A DNA stretch of 64,000 nucleotides from Sphingomonas sp. BK580 (GTDB lineage Bacteria; Pseudomonadota; Alphaproteobacteria; Sphingomonadales; Sphingomonadaceae). The notes beneath the pieces were generated by a model. The model saw only the letters and a list, made by a program, of their open reading frames with translations, was not told where the DNA came from and did no database searches. The stretch covers positions 1-64,000 of the forward strand of contig NZ_JACIAY010000016.1 of assembly GCF_014194975.1 (NCBI RefSeq). The letters are read 5' to 3'. Positions 52,802 to 61,374 of the stretch are shown piece after piece. Made by a program: the position numbers and the translations under genes. Every line of letters starts with the position of its first letter. The stretch's first letter is position 1.

Positions 52802-53226
52802 AAGCCAGTTTGGGGAAACGAATGTAGAACAGAGGCAATAAGGGTGGATAACTGCCCGTCCGCTTTCGGTCGGTCAGCCGGGCAAACCGGCCGTTTGTTC
52901 AGGCGGCAGGAGGGGGCTCGAGCGCCTGCCGGGGGAGGGGGAAGCGGCCAGTCCGCTGTCGAGCAATCATCTGAAGTAGGCGGACATTCGTTTGGCTTTT
53001 GGCGCAGCACGCTGGAAACGAAGCAACGGTGGGCCTGCCGGGGCGGGTAAGCTGACCGCAGGCCGCCAAAAGCAAGTGACCCTCGAGCGCTTGCGAGGCA
53101 GGCATGAACGTTGCCCCCCCCCGCGCGCGACCGGTGTGTCAGGAGCTTCACATTCGCCGCATCGTCGCTGTCGATCCTTGCCCAATCTGACGCTAACGTG
53201 CGGGCTATGAGCCCGACGGAAACCTC
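52802..53226. other. Left end of the island, non-coding
   Basis: 425 bp without a credible gene. It contains AAACGAATGT (52816-52825) and its inverse ACATTCGTTT (52984-52993), a GGTGGATAAC (52843-52852; one mismatch from a DnaA box on the other strand) and blocks such as CCGCTTTCGG that resemble dispersed sphingomonad repeats. The ORFs translated across it read like such repeats, not proteins. Confidence 0.55.
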
Positions 53227-55170
53227 ATGACGACCCTCAGCCTTCTCGCCCAGCAGGACTTCTTGGAGCGCGAGGCGAGCGGCCGCGATCCCATCAAGGC
53301 CATCTCGGAACTCGTCTGGAACGGCCTAGACGCAGACGCCATCACCGTGCGTGTCGGCTTCGAGCGCAACGCGCTCGGCGGCGTGACCGCGATCACGGTG
53401 GAAGACGACGGTACGGGCATTTCGCCGGAGCGTGCGGAGCAGGACTTCGCGAGGCTCGGCGCCTCGTGGAAGCGTGGCAAGCACCGCACGGACTCGGGAC
53501 GGGCGGTCCACGGCAAGGAAGGGCGCGGCCGGCTCCGCTTCTTCTCACTTGCCCAGCGCGCGCAGTGGCACTCGACCTCCGCCACAGAGGACGGCCTCGT
53601 GTCGCAACGTTTGGAGATCCATGCCAAGTCACTGGGGCGGTGCGAGGTGATCCCCCTCGACGCCCCCACGCGCGGCGCTCCCGGCACGGTCGTTGAGCTG
53701 ACGCTCCTCAAGGAGACATTCGACTGGCTCGTCACACCCGACGCGTTCCGTCAGTTCAGCACCGTCTTCGCGCCCTACATCCTCCTATATCCGAACACGA
53801 AGATCTGGTGGAACGGGTTGGACGTCGACCCCAACGTGACGATCGATCGCTGGCGTGACCTGCCGCACCGCGTCGTGCAGCTCTCGGATCGGACCATCGA
53901 CGATCTTCGGGTAAAGGTGATCGAGTGGACGCAGGGAGGCGACGCCCGCCAGATCCACTTCGGAGGCGAGGATGCGATCGTGCTCGGGTCACAGCCGGCC
54001 CATGTCACCGCACCCGGGTTCGCCTTCTCCGCCTACGCCTACTCCTCATTCTTTCAGGAGATCGCCGACGACAACCTGCTCGAGCTCGACGATCTCAACG
54101 ACCCAGACTTCACGACTGTGCTGGCGCACATCCGCAGCGAGCTGACCGAATACTTTCGGGAAAGGATCAGCGAGCAGTCGCTCGGCGTCATCCAAGACCT
54201 CAAGGACGAAGGCTCCTACCCATACGAGGGCGAGCCCAGGGACGAGATCGAACGGCGCGAGCGTCAGATGTTCGACATCGCGACCTACGCGGTGAACTCC
54301 TACTCGCGCGACTTCCCGAAGGCGGAGCCGTCCCTGAAGCGGATGACGCTCACGCTCCTGAAAGAGGCGATCAAGCACAACCCCGACGAGCTGACGACCA
54401 TCCTGCGCGCAGTGATCGACCTTCCCAAGTCGAAGCAGGCCGAGTTATCGGCGCTGCTGAAGAAGACCGAGCTCGGCCACATTATCGGCGCCTCGAGCCT
54501 GATCGCGGACCGCGTCACCGCGCTCGGGGTTCTCAGGGGCATGGTGTTCGACAGCAGGTTCAGGAATACTGTGCGTGAGCGAGGCGAGCTCGACGCGCTG
54601 GTCCGCGAGAATACCTGGCTGTTCGGCGAGCAGTTCCACATCACGCTCGCCGAAAGCGGGCTGACGAAGGTGATGGGCCGCGTCGCCGAGGAACTCGGGA
54701 GCCGTCGGGGCAAGAGGAAGGTCACGAAGGGCGACGGGAAGACTGGCCGCGTCGACTGCTTTCTGGGACGATCGGTGCCGCACGCCAACGCCTCGAAGCT
54801 CGAGTTCCTCCTCGTCGAGTTGAAGCGGCCGTCGCTGAAGCTTGGCCGGAAGGAGCTCGATCAGGTGGAGGACTACGTGAACGCGATCCGGAACGAGCCT
54901 GAATATCTGCACACCGACACGACGTGGAACTTCTATCTCATCGCAACCGAGTTCGAGGCCGGGATCGAGCACCGCTTCCACCAGCGCGAGCGGCCCCGCG
55001 GACTATTCCTTGATGGCGACAATTTCAAGTTCTGGGTGAAGAGCTGGGCCGAGATCGTGCGCGAGAACGAGGCGCGGCTGAACTTCGTGCAGGAGAAGCT
55101 CCGTATCGAAGTCTCTGACGAGGAGATCGAAGCCCGAATCGCTGCGCTGCGTCAAATCGTCCTGCGTTGA
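53227..55170 (+). CDS. GHKL ATPase fused to a PD-(D/E)XK nuclease domain
   Basis: A 647-residue protein. Residues 15-160 form a Bergerat-fold (GHKL) ATPase: N box E28, N32, D35 (ELVWNGLDAD), G1 DDGTGI (60-65), G2 GKEGRG (96-101), as in MutL, Hsp90 and MORC proteins. A long middle part is mainly helical. Residues about 490-600 carry a nuclease-like D510, E531 and K533 (RVDCF, 20 residues, VELKR) followed by a Q-rich helix (ELDQVEDYVNA), close in pattern to Shedu (DUF4263) nucleases. A phage-defence effector in which ATP-driven clamping controls DNA cleavage is a reasonable inference. No partner gene overlaps it; it may be a single-gene system. Confidence 0.82.
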   Translation: MTTLSLLAQQDFLEREASGRDPIKAISELVWNGLDADAITVRVGFERNALGGVTAITVEDDGTGISPERAEQDFARLGASWKRGKHRTDSGRAVHGKEGRGRLRFFSLAQRAQWHSTSATEDGLVSQRLEIHAKSLGRCEVIPLDAPTRGAPGTVVELTLLKETFDWLVTPDAFRQFSTVFAPYILLYPNTKIWWNGLDVDPNVTIDRWRDLPHRVVQLSDRTIDDLRVKVIEWTQGGDARQIHFGGEDAIVLGSQPAHVTAPGFAFSAYAYSSFFQEIADDNLLELDDLNDPDFTTVLAHIRSELTEYFRERISEQSLGVIQDLKDEGSYPYEGEPRDEIERRERQMFDIATYAVNSYSRDFPKAEPSLKRMTLTLLKEAIKHNPDELTTILRAVIDLPKSKQAELSALLKKTELGHIIGASSLIADRVTALGVLRGMVFDSRFRNTVRERGELDALVRENTWLFGEQFHITLAESGLTKVMGRVAEELGSRRGKRKVTKGDGKTGRVDCFLGRSVPHANASKLEFLLVELKRPSLKLGRKELDQVEDYVNAIRNEPEYLHTDTTWNFYLIATEFEAGIEHRFHQRERPRGLFLDGDNFKFWVKSWAEIVRENEARLNFVQEKLRIEVSDEEIEARIAALRQIVLR

Positions 55171-55660
55171 GCAGGGCGCCCGCTCGCTCTCCGTAGGCCT
55201 CGCATCGAACGAATGGCCGCTCCGTATCTTTCAGCGCCAATTGGAGGTCGTTGCCGGGTTCGACGTCTCCTGCGATCGTCGACTGTGGCGCAGCATTCGA
55301 TGCGATTACGGGCTATAATTTGGTTCACACACCGGATATGCCTTGCTGTGCAGCGCCGAAATGCATGAAACGTGCTGGTAAGATGCTCGGCCGAAATATC
55401 GAAAACGGTCGCGCGGGCGCGTTTCGCCGCTTAAAAAGGCATCTCGCCCGCACTCGCTGGATCGCGATCGTCGTTGCCTCCGTTCTGATTGAGGCGGCGC
55501 GCTGCCCGGCAGCGGGCACGTGATTGTCTGTCGGTTTCCAGGTCTTTGAGCATTTTATGTAATAGCGACCGATTTGGATGGTATGCCTAATTGACTCCCG
55601 TCCGCCGCTATGACCTTTCCAGGGCAACGATTAACATTTGCCGCTAGGGGGAAGGGCGCC
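55171..55660. other. Intergenic region before the Gabija-like operon
   Basis: 490 bp with no convincing gene. The last 150 bp (from about 55510) is AT-rich (CATTTTATGTAATAGC at 55551-55566) and probably contains the promoter of the two-gene operon. A 90-codon frame at 55251-55523 has no Shine-Dalgarno and unlikely composition. Confidence 0.5.
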
Positions 55661-57442
55661 GTGCGACTGGCAAGGCTCAGTATCCGCAACTTTCGCAACT
55701 TCGAGGCAGTCGACATCCCCCTTGGTGGCAACGTCGTCCTTCTCGGCGAAAACAGGGTAGGAAAGAGCAATCTCCTGTTCGCAATTCGGTTGGTGCTCGA
55801 CCCAACCCTGTCGGATGCGGCGCGCGAGCTCAAGCTCTCGGACTTTTGGGACGGGTGCGATCTCGTCGCGTCGCCACAGATCGAGGTTCATCTCGACATC
55901 GCCGACTTTGACGCGGACAATGCCCAAGCCGCTCTGCTCACCGACTTCAGAACCGCGGCCGACGCCACCGTAGCGCGTCTGAGCTACATATTCCGTAAGA
56001 AAGCTGATGTAGCCGGGCCACTACAATCTGCGGCAGACTGCGAGTTTATCGTCTTCGGCGGTGGTGACGAGGCCCGGTCCGTGCCGAGCCGTGTGCGGCG
56101 GCGGATTGCCCTCGACATGCTTGATGCCTTGCGCGACGCCGAAGGCCAGCTCGGCTCCTGGCGCAGTTCGCCGCTGCGGCCGCTGCTCGAGGACGCCATC
56201 GCTGGCGTCGATCGCGCGTCGCTCGACGCAGTGGCCGCCGACCTCGATCGCGCGACCCGGGCGCTCGAGGGTTTCTCCACGGTCAAGGCGCTTGAGGACG
56301 AGCTGCGCTCGGGCATATTGGATCTCGCCGGCACGGCGCACGACATCGACGCCCGACTGCGTTTCGCGCCGACCGATCCATTGCGGCTGTTTCGCTCGAT
56401 TGCGATGTTCATCGACAATGGCAAGCGCGGCATTGCCGAAGCGAGCCTCGGTTCGGCCAATGTCGCCCTTATTGCGCTCAAGCTCGCCGAGTTCGCCTGG
56501 CGCCGCGCAAAAAACGAGCGCAATTTCTCGCTTCTATGCATCGAGGAGCCCGAGGCGCACCTTCACCCCCAGCTCCAACGCGGCCTGTTTGACAAGCTGT
56601 TCAACGCCGGCGACCCCGCCCAAGCGCTGATCGTCACCAGCCATTCGCCGACTCTGGCCGCAGTTGCGCCGCTGCGCGCCATTGTTCATCTGAAATCTTC
56701 GGGCGGCAAAGCGTTCGCCTATTCGCTCGCCAATTTGCCCGTGACCGACGACGAGCTGGAGGACATCGAACGTTATCTGACCGCGACGCGCTCAGAACTG
56801 ATCTTCTCGCGCGGCGTGATCTTCGTTGAGGGCGACGCCGAGGAAGCGCTGATGCCGGCCTTTGCCGACGCCATGGGCCACAGCTTCGACCGGCTCGGCA
56901 TCACGGTCTGCAACGTCGGGGGCGTCAATTTCACGCCCTATGTGAAGCTCGCCGCCAGTCTCGGTCTGCCCTTCGCCGTGGTGACCGACTGGGATCCGCT
57001 CGACGGCACCAAGCCACCCCTCGGCAAGGGGCGAACGCTGGACATATGGGACGCCGTGGCCTTGGTCACTGGCCAGGCCGCCCTGACGCCCGAGGCGCGC
57101 GTGCATTGGGCGGCCGCCGATTTCGCCGCGTTCAGCAAGGGCTGGGAAAAAGCCGGCATTTTCCTGAACGACCAGACCTTTGAGGTGTCGGTCGCCAATA
57201 CTCCGTCGTTGCTCGGCGCGCTACTCGACATCCTGTCCGAGCAAGGGTTCGGTTCGGTGCGCACCACGCGGATCGCCGCCTGGCGGGCCGGAACGCCAGT
57301 CGATGCCGGGCAGCTCCTCGCAATGATCGCGGACATCGGCAAGGGTAGGCTTGCCGCGAAGCTGGCGAAGAAGCTGCCGTTCGGTCAACATCCGCCAGGC
57401 TATATCGCTGCTGCCATCAATTTTGTGGTGGCGCGTGTCTAA
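55661..57442 (+). CDS. gajA: OLD-family ATPase/TOPRIM nuclease, GajA-like
   Basis: A 593-residue OLD-family protein. The ABC-type ATPase has Walker A GENRVGKS (residues 29-36) and Walker B with E295-E296 (CIEEPEAHLHP). The C-terminal TOPRIM domain shows E390 (VEGDAEEAL) and D443/D445 (VTDWDPLDG), the metal ligands of OLD nucleases. The GTG at 55661 is chosen because GGAAGGG lies 5 nt before it; an ATG at 55610 lacks one. It overlaps the helicase gene by 8 bp. An OLD nuclease followed by a UvrD helicase defines Gabija defence, in which GajA nicks DNA when nucleotides are depleted by phage. The length is close to known GajA. Confidence 0.88.
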   Translation: MRLARLSIRNFRNFEAVDIPLGGNVVLLGENRVGKSNLLFAIRLVLDPTLSDAARELKLSDFWDGCDLVASPQIEVHLDIADFDADNAQAALLTDFRTAADATVARLSYIFRKKADVAGPLQSAADCEFIVFGGGDEARSVPSRVRRRIALDMLDALRDAEGQLGSWRSSPLRPLLEDAIAGVDRASLDAVAADLDRATRALEGFSTVKALEDELRSGILDLAGTAHDIDARLRFAPTDPLRLFRSIAMFIDNGKRGIAEASLGSANVALIALKLAEFAWRRAKNERNFSLLCIEEPEAHLHPQLQRGLFDKLFNAGDPAQALIVTSHSPTLAAVAPLRAIVHLKSSGGKAFAYSLANLPVTDDELEDIERYLTATRSELIFSRGVIFVEGDAEEALMPAFADAMGHSFDRLGITVCNVGGVNFTPYVKLAASLGLPFAVVTDWDPLDGTKPPLGKGRTLDIWDAVALVTGQAALTPEARVHWAAADFAAFSKGWEKAGIFLNDQTFEVSVANTPSLLGALLDILSEQGFGSVRTTRIAAWRAGTPVDAGQLLAMIADIGKGRLAAKLAKKLPFGQHPPGYIAAAINFVVARV

Positions 57443-59213
57443 CCAACTCGCCTTGTCGCGCGCTCTGGCCGACCTCGCCGGCAACCCCGAGCAGAGCGAA
57501 GCCGTGCGGGAGCGCGGACACTGCGTGGTGCTCGCCGGACCTGGCAGCGGCAAGACCAAGACGCTGACGACGGCGATGGCACGCGCGCTCATCGAAGACG
57601 TTGTCGAGCCGCGCGGGGTTGCCTGCATCACCTACAATAATGAATGTGCAATTGAGCTTGAAGCCCGGCTTGCCCCCTTTGGCATTGGCGGCAGCGACCG
57701 CAACTTCATTGGAACCGTCCACAGCTTCGCGCTGACCCAGGTGATCATGCCCTACGCGCGCTGCCTCGCCGGATTGCTTCCCGACGAGATCCGCGTAGCG
57801 ACCCGCGACGAAATTAGCGCGGCGGTTGAAGTCGCCTATGCCGTGGTGTTCGACGACCAGTTCGACCCGCATGCGCGTTGGCAGTTCGCCGAGGAAAAGC
57901 GCCGGTGCGAGGTCAATCGCTCACTTGTTCACTGGCGCGGGCGCAATCCCGAACTCGCCGATTTCATTGAGGCGTACGAGGCCGAATTGCGCCGCCGTGG
58001 CCTGATCGATTTTGATGACATGCCGCTCATCGCCTACCGCATGATCCGGGATCATGCGTGGATTCAGTCCGCGATCCGCGCACGCTTTCCGATCCTGTTC
58101 GTCGACGAGTATCAGGATTTGGGGCATGCGCTACACGAGCTTGTCCTCCTGCTCTGCTTTGCCGGCGGCATTCGCCTGTTCGCGGTCGGCGACGCCGACC
58201 AGTCGATCTACGGCTTTACCGGTGCCAATCCCGAGCTCCTGCAATCGCTCGTCGCCCGCCCCGACGTGAGCGAAATACGGCTGCGATTGAACTATCGATC
58301 GGGCGCGAAGATCATCCGCGCCTCGTTGGGAGCCCTTGGCGAGGAGCGCGACTATCGCGGCATCGATGCCGCACCCGAGGGCGACCTGCTCTTTTGGAAG
58401 GTGAGGGGCGACCTCGACGCGCAGGCATCCGCCGTTGCCAACCAAATCCTGCCCAAACTGCTCGAACGCCATCGAGCCGAAGAGGTCGCCATCCTCTATC
58501 GGGCGGCGTGGCTTGGCGACAAGCTCGGCGGTGCGCTCGACCAGACCGGCATTGCCTATGTCCGCACCGACGGCAACGCGCTGGTCAAGCGCAGCTCGCG
58601 TCTCGCGCGCCTCGTCGAAGGCTGCGCGGCCTGGGTCGCCGGTGGTTGGCGCGATGCCAACCCGCCGTTCGAGCGGCTGGCCCTGCAGGCACGGGCGATC
58701 GTCTACGGCGGGCGCTGCAGTGAAGCCGAAGCCCAGTCGCTGACAGGCCAGCTCATGGCGTTCCTGCGCAGTGGCATCGACAGAGGCGAGACCGCCCACG
58801 CCTGGCTACGACGCCTGTGCCAAGAACTTATCGTCCCTTGGCGCGCGCTTGCGCGCAATCCACACCAAGAATGGGGCGTCTGCGTCGAGATGGTCGAGAA
58901 GACCGACCCGGCACGCGGGCGGGACATGGCGCTCAACATCTTCGCCGGCCGGATCGAGGGCACCGGTCGGGTCAGCCTCTCGACCCTGCACAGTGCAAAA
59001 GGTCGTGAGTTCGACGCGGTCGTCCTCTTCGGCATGAACGCGGGCGATATACCGAGCCGGCGCGACGAGAAGTCCGCAGCTTCCCTCCGCGAAGCGCGTC
59101 GGCTCTTCTACGTTGGGGTGACCCGACCGAGAAACGAACTGTCCGTCGTCTACCGTGATGGCGCACCGTCGCCGTGGGTCGTTGAACTCTACAAACGCAG
59201 CCAGCAGGTCTGA
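57435..59213 (+). CDS. gajB: UvrD/Rep-like helicase, GajB-like
   Basis: A 592-residue superfamily 1A helicase. Motif I is GPGSGKT (35-41, K40), motif II DEYQD (224-228), motif III AVGDADQSIYGF, motif IV LRLNYRSG, motif V STLHSAKGREFDAV and motif VI FYVGVTRPRNEL. All are intact, so ATPase and translocation activity is expected. It is about 100 residues longer than the best-known GajB, with the extra length in the 2A/2B region. The GTG start lies inside the end of gajA, which indicates strict co-expression. Confidence 0.88.
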   Translation: MSNQLALSRALADLAGNPEQSEAVRERGHCVVLAGPGSGKTKTLTTAMARALIEDVVEPRGVACITYNNECAIELEARLAPFGIGGSDRNFIGTVHSFALTQVIMPYARCLAGLLPDEIRVATRDEISAAVEVAYAVVFDDQFDPHARWQFAEEKRRCEVNRSLVHWRGRNPELADFIEAYEAELRRRGLIDFDDMPLIAYRMIRDHAWIQSAIRARFPILFVDEYQDLGHALHELVLLLCFAGGIRLFAVGDADQSIYGFTGANPELLQSLVARPDVSEIRLRLNYRSGAKIIRASLGALGEERDYRGIDAAPEGDLLFWKVRGDLDAQASAVANQILPKLLERHRAEEVAILYRAAWLGDKLGGALDQTGIAYVRTDGNALVKRSSRLARLVEGCAAWVAGGWRDANPPFERLALQARAIVYGGRCSEAEAQSLTGQLMAFLRSGIDRGETAHAWLRRLCQELIVPWRALARNPHQEWGVCVEMVEKTDPARGRDMALNIFAGRIEGTGRVSLSTLHSAKGREFDAVVLFGMNAGDIPSRRDEKSAASLREARRLFYVGVTRPRNELSVVYRDGAPSPWVVELYKRSQQV

Positions 59214-59218
59214 TCGTC

Positions 59219-59452
59219 ATGGCAAGTTCGCCGCAAGAACCGCCATATCGTTCGCGCGACATCCTCGTTCCAATGGCCGAACCCTGGGACGCCCAGTCCT
59301 GGATCTCCGTAATCGACGATCCGCCGAGCGCCTATATGGCGCGAGGCGATGTCGGCACCTTCTCGGTGAGCGCTGAGGTGGCCGCCGAGCGGCAAGCCGC
59401 CGACCGGCCGGACCCTGAAGAGGAAATGAAGCCGTTCGTGGAAGCCCCGTGA
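59219..59452 (+). CDS. Small protein directly behind the helicase gene
   Basis: A 77-residue acidic protein starting 5 bp after the helicase stop. It has no signal peptide or membrane segment; the second half is Glu/Ala-rich (VSAEVAAERQAADRPDPEEE). The Shine-Dalgarno is weak, so it may depend on coupling to the helicase gene. I recognise no family. It could be an accessory protein of the defence pair or simply a short unrelated gene. Confidence 0.5.
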   Translation: MASSPQEPPYRSRDILVPMAEPWDAQSWISVIDDPPSAYMARGDVGTFSVSAEVAAERQAADRPDPEEEMKPFVEAP

Positions 59453-59501
59453 TCGGTTGGATGAGCTAACGACTGGTCGGCGCTTCGGCCCTTTAATTAA
59501 G

Positions 59502-59536
59502 CCGCGTGGCCGCGCCGTTCCGGGTCGGCCACGCGG
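59502..59536. terminator. Palindrome between convergent genes
   Basis: CCGCGTGGCCG (59502-59512) and CGGCCACGCGG (59526-59536) form a perfect 11-bp stem with a 13-nt loop. On the minus strand it is followed by CTTAATTAAAG, moderately T-rich. It lies exactly between the end of the plus-strand group and the end of the minus-strand gene, and should work as a terminator for both. Confidence 0.7.
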
Positions 59537-59537
59537 A

Positions 59538-60377
59538 TCAGTCTCCGCTTAGGAACACCACCGTGCTGCGTGTGACAGCGTCCTCAAAATCGCCATCGTG
59601 AAGATACCGCCCCATCAGTAGCTCAGGCGCAGCCGGTATGCCGTCACCGAGAAGGGGTCGAGGCGTCGCGCGCGCATCGAAATCCAGCTCGATCGTGCGC
59701 GCGAAGTATTTAAGTCGCTCGCGCTCCTCGGTGAGGAAGTCGACGACATCGTCGGGCGTCGGGATCGCCCCTCCGCCATTGCATAGCAGTGCTGAGAGCG
59801 ATTGCATATAGGGGGCTAATGGCCGGAACCGCTTTCGGTCAATCGGGAAGGTCGTGCCGACGATATTTCGCTGAATGTAGCGTGCAATGGCATAGCCATT
59901 GGCCACGGTCACACCCGGCCAGGACGCCGGATATTCAGTATCGGGCGGTACGCCCTGGTCGCAATTGTAGAAGACATACATCGGATAGATGACTGCGCCT
60001 GACCGCCGCGCCGTATTGACGTAGCTGATTAACTGGCGTGCCTGCGCGCCGAGCGATTTGCGGGGATGCGGCAGCTCGTCATAGGCCCATCGCGCGCTGT
60101 CGCGCTGCGGATAATGTAGGATTTTGGCCTGCAGTGTGAGGCCGATATGCCGACCCGTCGAGCGATTGACGAACCACCAGTCCATGTCAGCGCCCGTGAC
60201 GACCTCATGCGATGGACCGACGATTATTCTCGGATCGCGCAACGCGCGCAGATGCTTCAACGTCAAATCGGTCCAGGTTGTCTCGCGCCACTGATGCCCA
60301 ATCCTGCGGGCCTCCGTCAATTCGCGACCGACCTCGAGACTCAACCAATGAGAGAAAGCGCAGATCGAACCCGTCAT
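59538..60377 (-). CDS. Unknown protein with a nuclease-like E-D-QAK pattern
   Basis: A 279-residue protein, alone on the minus strand of the island. Near the N-terminus E58, D64/D66 (GADMDWWF) and Q83/K85 (LTLQAKIL) are spaced as the acidic-QxK variant of PD-(D/E)XK nucleases, followed by a conserved-looking YDELPH...QARQLISYVN helix. I believe DUF6615-type proteins have this pattern, but cannot confirm. The ATG at 60377 has no strong Shine-Dalgarno. Its 5' end overlaps the non-coding region before the DUF3800 gene. Confidence 0.6.
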   Translation of the reverse strand: MTGSICAFSHWLSLEVGRELTEARRIGHQWRETTWTDLTLKHLRALRDPRIIVGPSHEVVTGADMDWWFVNRSTGRHIGLTLQAKILHYPQRDSARWAYDELPHPRKSLGAQARQLISYVNTARRSGAVIYPMYVFYNCDQGVPPDTEYPASWPGVTVANGYAIARYIQRNIVGTTFPIDRKRFRPLAPYMQSLSALLCNGGGAIPTPDDVVDFLTEERERLKYFARTIELDFDARATPRPLLGDGIPAAPELLMGRYLHDGDFEDAVTRSTVVFLSGD

Positions 60378-60467
60378 CGCGCTGGTGTAATCGGACCGGC
60401 GGCGAGAGCGCCAGCCTTCGTCGCTTTATCGCCGATCATCGCGCATTTCGCGCGTGAAGCTTGTGCG

Positions 60468-61253
60468 ATGTTGGCATACTATCCGACGATGAGCAGCAAT
60501 CTCGATCTCGACGGTCTAATCGCAAACCTGGAGATGCCCGGCCGGACACTGGCCTTCTGCGACGAAACCAACCTCACCGAGCAGGCGACCGCCGATCTCG
60601 TCGCGAACCTCCGATTGCATGTCGGCGTGGTTATGGCTGCCGAGATTTACGCGCCCGCCGCCGCAGACCTCTCCGCGTTCCTCGAAACCCACGGACTCCC
60701 CGAATTCCACGCGGCCGAGGTCGTGAACGGCAAGAAGAATACGCCTTGGCAGGCCGTGTCTTACGAAACGCGCATCGGTGCCTTCGAGCGCATGACCGAC
60801 ACGCTGAGCGTGGCGGGATCGCGGATCCCTTATCTCTACCTGTCCGAACAACAACATGACGAGATGGTGACCCAGTCCGCCGGCTTGATCGTCAGCGACT
60901 ATAAGCAAAGCCTGAAGACGGTCTTCCTGACGAGCATGGCCGAATATCTCAATGCCGAGCCGACGCCGATCCTCCTGATTGATCGGGACAAGAACACGCC
61001 CGGCCCAGTGCTCCATCAGATGAGCCACCCCGGCGCGTTGCTCGGTGGCGGAGCGATCTCTGTCGAGTCGCACAAGGTCATCGGGCTGCAGATCGCCGAC
61101 ATGGCGGCATATGTCGTTCGGCGATACCTCTTCAAGAAGACCGCACTTCATGCGGGCAACGGATCACCGTTTGACGAGATCGCCACCAAAGCGGTCGCCT
61201 CGTTCCACGAGCGCTTTGATCTCCTGCTGGCCCCCGAGCCGATCGTCGCCTGA
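60468..61253 (+). CDS. DUF3800-domain protein
   Basis: A 261-residue protein with the DUF3800 pattern, an RNase H-like fold of unknown function that often occurs in mobile and defence islands: FCDETN (D32, E33), LLIDRDKN (D172, D174) and LQIADMAAYVVRRYL (D211) supply the metal-type acids. A longer frame from 60147 exists but would overlap the opposite-strand gene and has poor composition, so ATG 60468 (GAAG 8 nt before) is preferred; ATG 60489 is possible. Confidence 0.78.
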   Translation: MLAYYPTMSSNLDLDGLIANLEMPGRTLAFCDETNLTEQATADLVANLRLHVGVVMAAEIYAPAAADLSAFLETHGLPEFHAAEVVNGKKNTPWQAVSYETRIGAFERMTDTLSVAGSRIPYLYLSEQQHDEMVTQSAGLIVSDYKQSLKTVFLTSMAEYLNAEPTPILLIDRDKNTPGPVLHQMSHPGALLGGGAISVESHKVIGLQIADMAAYVVRRYLFKKTALHAGNGSPFDEIATKAVASFHERFDLLLAPEPIVA

Positions 61254-61374
61254 ACACGTTCACAAACAGGCTTCAGCGCCGACTGAGTAATCAGCGCGCG
61301 CGTAAGGCAATATCGTCGTCGACCAGGCTCTCTTAGGCTACCGCAACGGGAGTCGCCTTGAAGGAAGGGATTGT

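Noticed and set aside
51803..53050. Reading comM as a 415-codon intact gene
   Set aside because: The last 80 codons are foreign sequence after LLIIG and the first 117 codons lie upstream of the ComM start over rpmH; only 52154-52801 is comM.
55251..55523. 90-codon frame before the Gabija-like operon
   Set aside because: No ribosome binding site, Cys/Met/Arg-rich product without recognisable features.
60147..60467. N-terminal extension of the DUF3800 gene
   Set aside because: It overlaps the opposite-strand gene at 59538-60377, and its composition (Arg/Pro/Ala) is unlike the rest of the protein.
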